DNA of 64,000 nucleotides from Calditrichota bacterium (GTDB lineage: Bacteria; CLD3). Each line of letters begins with the position of its first letter. Within the stretch, counting starts at the first letter, position 1. The stretch spans positions 129,249 through 193,248 of the forward strand of contig QQUF01000044.1 in the NCBI GenBank assembly GCA_008501735.1, read 5' to 3'. The position numbers were made by a program, and so were the translations under genes. The notes under the pieces are model-generated. The model was not told the origin of the DNA and made no database searches. It saw nothing but the letters and a program-made list of their open reading frames with translations. Of the stretch, positions 59,562-64,000 are shown in pieces.

Positions 59562-62462
59562 TTAGTAACCGAAAATATCTTCTTCTGTTAGGAATTGGAT
59601 TTCGCCGATTTCTTTTAGTTCTTCAAGTCCGACTCGGTTTTTGTCTCCGACAATCGAAATGACCATATTTTTGCCTTGAATTTTCTCTTTTACAAATCCA
59701 GCGACATTTTCCATTTCCATTTCTTGAAGTTTTGCGAACTCTTCTTTTCTTGGGTCTTTTGCAACAATTCCTTTTTTCTCCCAAGCTTGAACAGTTCCAA
59801 TTAGCTCTCTAAAACCTACTCTACTTGTTCTGTAATGATTTAGAAGTGCATTTTTACTTGCATCAAACTTATCATTTGATTTTGGCAAATTGTAAGTGAT
59901 GTCCATAAAAGTCTTAACTGCTTCGGGAGTTTTGTCTGCTTGGCAACCGATTACACCAATCATTATGTTTTGTTCATCTTTGTTGTCTGCTTGCACAAAA
60001 TTTCCCCAAGCACTGTAAGCCAAAGCTCTTGCTTCACGAATTTCTTGGAATACTACCGAACTCATCGAACCTGAAAAATACTCGTTGTACATTCTGTATT
60101 TCGGCGATTCTTCAAGGTTGTATTTTTCACCACCAAATTCCATTCTAATTTTCGCCTGAACGATTTCTTTGTCAAAGAAGTTGATTTTCGGCTTTTCATA
60201 ATTTTGAATTTCTTTCACGATATAAGGCGGTGGTGTTTCAAGTTTCTCAGAAGTTTTGTAAGATTTGTCTAAAATCTTTTTGAGTTCAGAAGCGTCTTTT
60301 GAACCTACGTAATTGATTTTGTGCTTGAAACTTAGAAGATTGTTGAAATTTTCTTTCAACTCATTTGTACCAAGTTTTTGCAATTCTTCATTTGATAAAA
60401 CTTGAATGTTTGGCGATTCTTTCCCGTAACGACTAAAGTTAGCTAAAGCACGTTGAATGGTTCGGTCGTCTTTTTTACTGTCTTCACGAGCAGAAATTTT
60501 GATTGCAACAAGTTCTTTCAAAGTCTTTTCTTCTGGCTCAAAATTATGAATTAAATCTTGCAAAAGTTCAAGCGATTTATCAAGATTTCTGTCAATTCCT
60601 GTTAGCGAAATTGTTGTTCTGTCATCTCCGATTGAAACATCAAATGAGCTTCCAATTTTATAAAATTCCATTTGGAACTGCTCTGCAGAGGTTTCAGAAG
60701 TTCCAGATTTTTCTAAAAGCTGAATTGCTGTTGGTAATTTTTTGTCTTGGTTGATTCCGTAGTCGTAAGAAAATGAAAGTGTAAAAACATCATTTATCGG
60801 ATTTTTAGAGGTGAAGAGTTCAATTCCATTTTTGTAATTTTCTCTGTGCAAATCTTTATCAAAATCAACAAAAGCAGGGTGAATTTCTTCACTTTCCATT
60901 GCAAGGATTTCCTTGTAAAAATCTGACTGCCTTTCTTGCTCAATTTTAACTTCGTCTAAAGGTGGTTTTTCAATTTTCACAACTTCTTGCTGAGCATTTC
61001 GCCTGTAACCAATCACGTAATTATTTTGAAAGTATTTGTTTGCAACTCGCATCACGTCTTTTTTTGTAACTTTCGCAAGGTCTTTCAAGGAATGAACTTC
61101 ATTTTTCCAGTCGGTTTCATTTATAAAACTGTCAACCATCCAGTAAACTCTTCCATCATTTTTTTCAAGTCCACTTTTTTGGTTAATTTCAAAATCCGTA
61201 ACAATCGCAGGAATTATCCAATCTTGGAATTCACCTTTTTTAACCTTTTCAACCTCAGCCAAAATTAAGTCTCTTACTTCTTCAAGACTTTGCCCTTCTT
61301 TAGGAATTCCTGTAAAGTAATTGTAACCGTAATCTTTCATAAAACGTGGTCTTGAATGAGCTTCACGAACTTTTTGTCCTTGGTTCAAGTTCAAATTAAT
61401 CAAACCTGCTTGGCTGTTGTCCAAAATCATATCGAAAAGTTGGAGTGCGAGTTGGTCTTTGTGTTTCACTGGAACAGTTCTGAAAGCCATTACCAAATAT
61501 TCTTCCGCAAGATAATTCACTTCGACAACTTGTGGCTCCTTGATTGGTTCTTCTTTTACAGGCTTAAATTTTGGAACATCTTTGCTTTTCCAAGAACTAA
61601 AGTATTTGTCAATTATTTTGATTGTTTCATCGGAATCGAAATCTCCTGAAAGCACCAAAGCCATATTATTTGGAACGTAATAAGTGTTGTAGAACTCATA
61701 CATTTTTTTGATTGAAGGATTCTTCAAATGCTCAATTGTTCCAATTGTAGTTTGTTGACCGTAAGGGTGTTTTGGAAAAAGTTTGTCCAAAACTTTCTCA
61801 TAAATCAAACTGTACTTGTTGTCAAGGCTTCTATTTTTCTCTTCGTAAACTGTCTCAAGCTCCGTTTGAAAAAGACGAAAAACAGGCTCTTTAAATCGCT
61901 CGGATTCAAGTTTTGCCCATTGGGTCATTTTATTTGATGGAAGTTCGACAATGTAAACTGTCTCGTCGTTGGAAGTGTAAGCGTTAATTCCAGAACCTCC
62001 AAGACTTTGATAAATTCTATCAAACTCATTTGGAGCTGCAAAAGTAGAGGCTAATTGAGCTTCTTTGTTAATTTCTGCATAAATTTCTTTACGTTTTGCT
62101 TCATCTTTTTCGTGGAAATATTTTTCATAAAGGTCAGTGATTTTGTCAAGGTGAACTTTTTCTTTTTCAAAATCAATTGTTCCAAGTTTAGTTGTCCCTT
62201 TAAAAAGCATATGCTCTAAGTAATGAGCAATTCCTGTTGCATCTTTCGGATCGTTTTTGCTTCCTGCACGAACTGCAATATGAGCTCTAAAAGTTGGTTC
62301 TTGGTGATTTTCACTCAAGTAAACTTTGAGCCCATTTTCAAGAGTGTAAATTCTAACTCCCATTGGATCATTTGGAACTGATTCATATTTGTATTCTTTT
62401 GCAAAAACGAACTGAATAGCAAAAATTCCAATTAGGAAAACTGCAAGATTTCTGATTTTCAA
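59562..62462 (-). CDS. M16-family (insulinase/pitrilysin-like) zinc peptidase, two-repeat form
   Basis: A 966-residue exported protein; the signal peptide ends FVFA before Lys. The inverted zinc motif HYLEH (His80, Glu83, His84) is in GIAHYLEHMLFKGT, with ETVYEEKN downstream holding the third ligand. A second, inactive half follows (about 520-950), as in pitrilysin-type single-chain enzymes. The region YPYGQQTTIG-like (HPYGQQTTIGTIEHLKNPS) also fits. It probably degrades peptides in the periplasm or at the surface. The hairpin cluster downstream should end its transcript. Confidence 0.92.
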   Translation of the reverse strand: MKIRNLAVFLIGIFAIQFVFAKEYKYESVPNDPMGVRIYTLENGLKVYLSENHQEPTFRAHIAVRAGSKNDPKDATGIAHYLEHMLFKGTTKLGTIDFEKEKVHLDKITDLYEKYFHEKDEAKRKEIYAEINKEAQLASTFAAPNEFDRIYQSLGGSGINAYTSNDETVYIVELPSNKMTQWAKLESERFKEPVFRLFQTELETVYEEKNRSLDNKYSLIYEKVLDKLFPKHPYGQQTTIGTIEHLKNPSIKKMYEFYNTYYVPNNMALVLSGDFDSDETIKIIDKYFSSWKSKDVPKFKPVKEEPIKEPQVVEVNYLAEEYLVMAFRTVPVKHKDQLALQLFDMILDNSQAGLINLNLNQGQKVREAHSRPRFMKDYGYNYFTGIPKEGQSLEEVRDLILAEVEKVKKGEFQDWIIPAIVTDFEINQKSGLEKNDGRVYWMVDSFINETDWKNEVHSLKDLAKVTKKDVMRVANKYFQNNYVIGYRRNAQQEVVKIEKPPLDEVKIEQERQSDFYKEILAMESEEIHPAFVDFDKDLHRENYKNGIELFTSKNPINDVFTLSFSYDYGINQDKKLPTAIQLLEKSGTSETSAEQFQMEFYKIGSSFDVSIGDDRTTISLTGIDRNLDKSLELLQDLIHNFEPEEKTLKELVAIKISAREDSKKDDRTIQRALANFSRYGKESPNIQVLSNEELQKLGTNELKENFNNLLSFKHKINYVGSKDASELKKILDKSYKTSEKLETPPPYIVKEIQNYEKPKINFFDKEIVQAKIRMEFGGEKYNLEESPKYRMYNEYFSGSMSSVVFQEIREARALAYSAWGNFVQADNKDEQNIMIGVIGCQADKTPEAVKTFMDITYNLPKSNDKFDASKNALLNHYRTSRVGFRELIGTVQAWEKKGIVAKDPRKEEFAKLQEMEMENVAGFVKEKIQGKNMVISIVGDKNRVGLEELKEIGEIQFLTEEDIFGY

Positions 62463-62664
62463 AGTTTTCTCCTTAGCTTAGTTAGTTTAGATTAAGGTTA
62501 AAGTCAAAAATTTAACTTTAAAATTCCATTTTTGTTACAAATTTTCAACATTTCTCAATATTTTTCTAATCCCTTTTGCAAAAAAATAGTTACCTTTTGG
62601 CTCGTCGGGAGAGTAGGATTTAAAAACTAAAACTAAAGAAAATGAATAACTTGTGGACATCTAA

Positions 62665-63507
62665 GTGAATAATCACCAAAATTGGACGATTGAAATCTCC
62701 GACTCAAATATCGAACATTATGGTTTCTCCCACATTGGAAATGGACGTAAAGAAAACCAAGACTATCAAATCGCATTAAAAAATCAAGATAATAAATTCA
62801 TTTTTGCAGTTTGTGACGGAATGGGCGGACACGCAGCAGGAAGTACAGCAAGCAAAATTGCAGGTGAAGAGATTCTAAGTTTCTCAAAAGAGAACTTTGA
62901 AAAAGAACCAAAAGAAATTCTCGAGAATGCAATTTCAAATGCAAATTCAGCAATTTTTAACGAAGCAATTCAAGATAAAAAACTCAAAGGGATGGGAACA
63001 ACTGTTGTTGCCGTAACAATTGACCAAAATTTAGGTTATGTTGCTCACGTTGGCGATAGCAGAGTTTATTGGATTCGTAATGGCAAAATGAAACGCTTAA
63101 CAAAAGACCATTCCTACGTTCAATACTTAGTTGATAACGACGTGATTACTGACGAAGAAGCATTCAGTCATCCCAAAGGAAACATTCTCACAAAATCTGT
63201 TGGAATCAGCCTTGACTTTGAACCTGAAGTTCGTAGCAGACCAATCTTGCTTGAAGAAAATGATATTTTACTTCTTTCTTCTGACGGTTTGCACAATGTT
63301 TTGACAGACAAACAAATCCTAAATTGCATTCAAGAAAATAAGATTCCCCTAAGTGAACTTTGCGAAAAATTAATTAAAGACGCACTTGCCAACGGAGCAA
63401 ACGACAACATAACGGTTCAAGTGATTAAGTTCAATTCACTCTCAAAAAAAAAACTTCTACACAACAAACCAATCCAATTTCAGGACTTTCGACTGAGCAA
63501 AAAATAA
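62665..63507 (+). CDS. PP2C-type serine/threonine protein phosphatase (zero-frame product)
   Basis: A 280-residue phosphatase starting at GTG 62665, with an in-frame stop directly upstream. Metal-binding motifs are intact: GNGRKENQDY, VCDGMGGHAAG, MGTTVVAV, HVGDSRVYWI, LLLSSDGLHNVLTD and GANDNITVQVI. It should dephosphorylate Ser/Thr proteins, usually paired with a Hanks-type kinase that is not seen here. The catalytic domain ends near residue 253; ten A at 63444-63453 follow, then a 17-residue tail to TAA. In the other frame a long extension stays open to the window end. A nine-codon frame (62642-62668) overlaps the start as GTGA and may couple translation. Confidence 0.92.
   Translation: MNNHQNWTIEISDSNIEHYGFSHIGNGRKENQDYQIALKNQDNKFIFAVCDGMGGHAAGSTASKIAGEEILSFSKENFEKEPKEILENAISNANSAIFNEAIQDKKLKGMGTTVVAVTIDQNLGYVAHVGDSRVYWIRNGKMKRLTKDHSYVQYLVDNDVITDEEAFSHPKGNILTKSVGISLDFEPEVRSRPILLEENDILLLSSDGLHNVLTDKQILNCIQENKIPLSELCEKLIKDALANGANDNITVQVIKFNSLSKKKLLHNKPIQFQDFRLSKK
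63444..63453 (+). other. run of ten A, candidate frameshift or slippage site
   Basis: The zero frame reads TCA AAA AAA AAA CTT. Inserting one A, or a -1 ribosomal shift on A AAA AAA/AAC, moves translation into the open frame that continues past the window. Sites of this type are used for programmed slippage, as in dnaX; a sequencing or real deletion in the run is the simple alternative. Confidence 0.5.
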
Positions 63508-64000
63508 CACCTGTTCCTGGTTTTTTAATTCAAAGAACAGGACTTTCATTTGAGCAAGAGAAAGTCAAGGAAAAACCACCTGAATCAAAAGTTGACGCAG
63601 TTAAATTCACCGAGGAAGTTATTTATAAAACTTCTGCCAAAGAAGAACCCAAAACTTTAATTTCTAAAGAAATTCCAAAACCTAAAGAGAAAACAGAAAG
63701 TGTAAAAGCATCTTTTACAGAAGAAGGCGAGTTAAAATTAGAAGTACCTAAACCGACTCAAAAACCACTTTCCTTAGAAAGAAAAGATGAAACTGAACCT
63801 AAAATTGTTGAAAAGCCAAAACCTGTTTTTATAAAACAGAAACAAGAAAAGAAAACGGTTACTTTTGATACCCAGGAACAAAGAAAAGAAGAGCCCAAAA
63901 CTTCAAAACCAACCTTAAAACCTACTCTCAAAAGAACCGAAGGAAAGTTAGAAGAAGCTCCAAAGGTGGAAAGGGTTAAACCAAAGCCAATCAAGCTGAA
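63453..64000 (+). CDS. K/P/E-rich extension of the PP2C protein in the -1 frame (partial, runs off the window)
   Basis: This frame has no stop from 63429 to 64000 and no usual start codon for about 170 codons after the A run (first GTG near 63965), so it is unlikely to be a separate gene. It encodes a Lys/Pro/Glu-rich disordered chain with repeats such as EVPKPTQKP, IVEKPKPVF and SKPTLKPTLKR. It is probably a linker to another domain beyond the edge. Composition resembles proline-rich linkers before surface or membrane domains. Confidence 0.6.

Overview
The window is AT-rich and densely coded. It looks like a member of the Bacteroidota/Chlorobiota branch, most likely an Ignavibacteria- or Kapabacteria-like lineage. 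Evidence: several secreted proteins end in a type A Por (T9SS) sorting domain with the SQNYPNPFNPS signature; most signal peptides are followed directly by Gln; promoters of the form TTG-N19/20-TAnnTTTG (the Bacteroidota -33/-7 type) precede several genes, including a tRNA pair; and a MXAN_6640-type metalloprotease is present. This placement is an inference, because no rRNA is in view.

Layout. 1-2.2 kb: HicAB toxin-antitoxin, Fic protein, GerW/YtfJ protein. 2.3-9.5 kb: leuS, then on the minus strand pyrC, a zinc-knuckle protein, a ClC transporter with CBS domains and a secreted dockerin protein. 9.5-18.8 kb: three large secreted T9SS proteins (Asp-box, VCBS/ASPIC, and a 1555-residue VCBS/ASPIC paralogue) plus an orphan sorting-domain remnant. 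19.1-24.5 kb: OppA-like lipoprotein, BatA-like VWA protein, HEAT/CFI-box protein, parvulin lipoprotein, membrane protein. 24.6-27.5 kb: two tRNA-Ser genes, a PycTM-DUF3616 fusion, hypE. 27.7-30.6 kb: beta-helix T9SS protein. 30.7-38.6 kb: a complete aa3-type cytochrome c oxidase operon with heme A synthesis, SCO, DUF420 and a cupredoxin. 38.7-45.2 kb: Slt, metalloprotease, Der, LVIVD lipoprotein. 45.5-50.2 kb: radical-SAM-like/DUF2344 protein and RNase G, then two small genes. 50.2-53.7 kb: FecCD permease, glutaminyl cyclase, acyl-CoA carboxylase beta subunit. 53.8-59.4 kb: panC, thioredoxin-like selenoprotein, DNA methylase, GT2, selD, pterin dehydratase. 59.5-64 kb: M16 peptidase and a PP2C phosphatase with a frameshifted extension that runs off the window.

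The most notable discovery is selenocysteine use. Two genes that look 5'-truncated are full length if an in-frame UGA is read as Sec. selD carries Sec at its catalytic position (Sec18, 58071-58073). A secreted thioredoxin-TPR protein carries Sec at the first position of the WCGPC site (Sec50, minus strand 55540-55542). Each UGA is followed about 20 nt later by a small hairpin with a G in the first two loop bases, as in bacterial SECIS elements; the thioredoxin one has an AGGUC loop as in E. coli fdhF. selA, selB and tRNA-Sec are not in the window.

Other points of interest: a Pycsar-effector-like membrane domain fused to DUF3616; a PP2C gene joined to a long K/P/E-rich extension across a run of ten A; a radical-SAM-family protein that has lost two of its three cluster cysteines; a probable ATT start codon; an inverted repeat around the cox operon promoter; and several families of perfect palindromes between genes.
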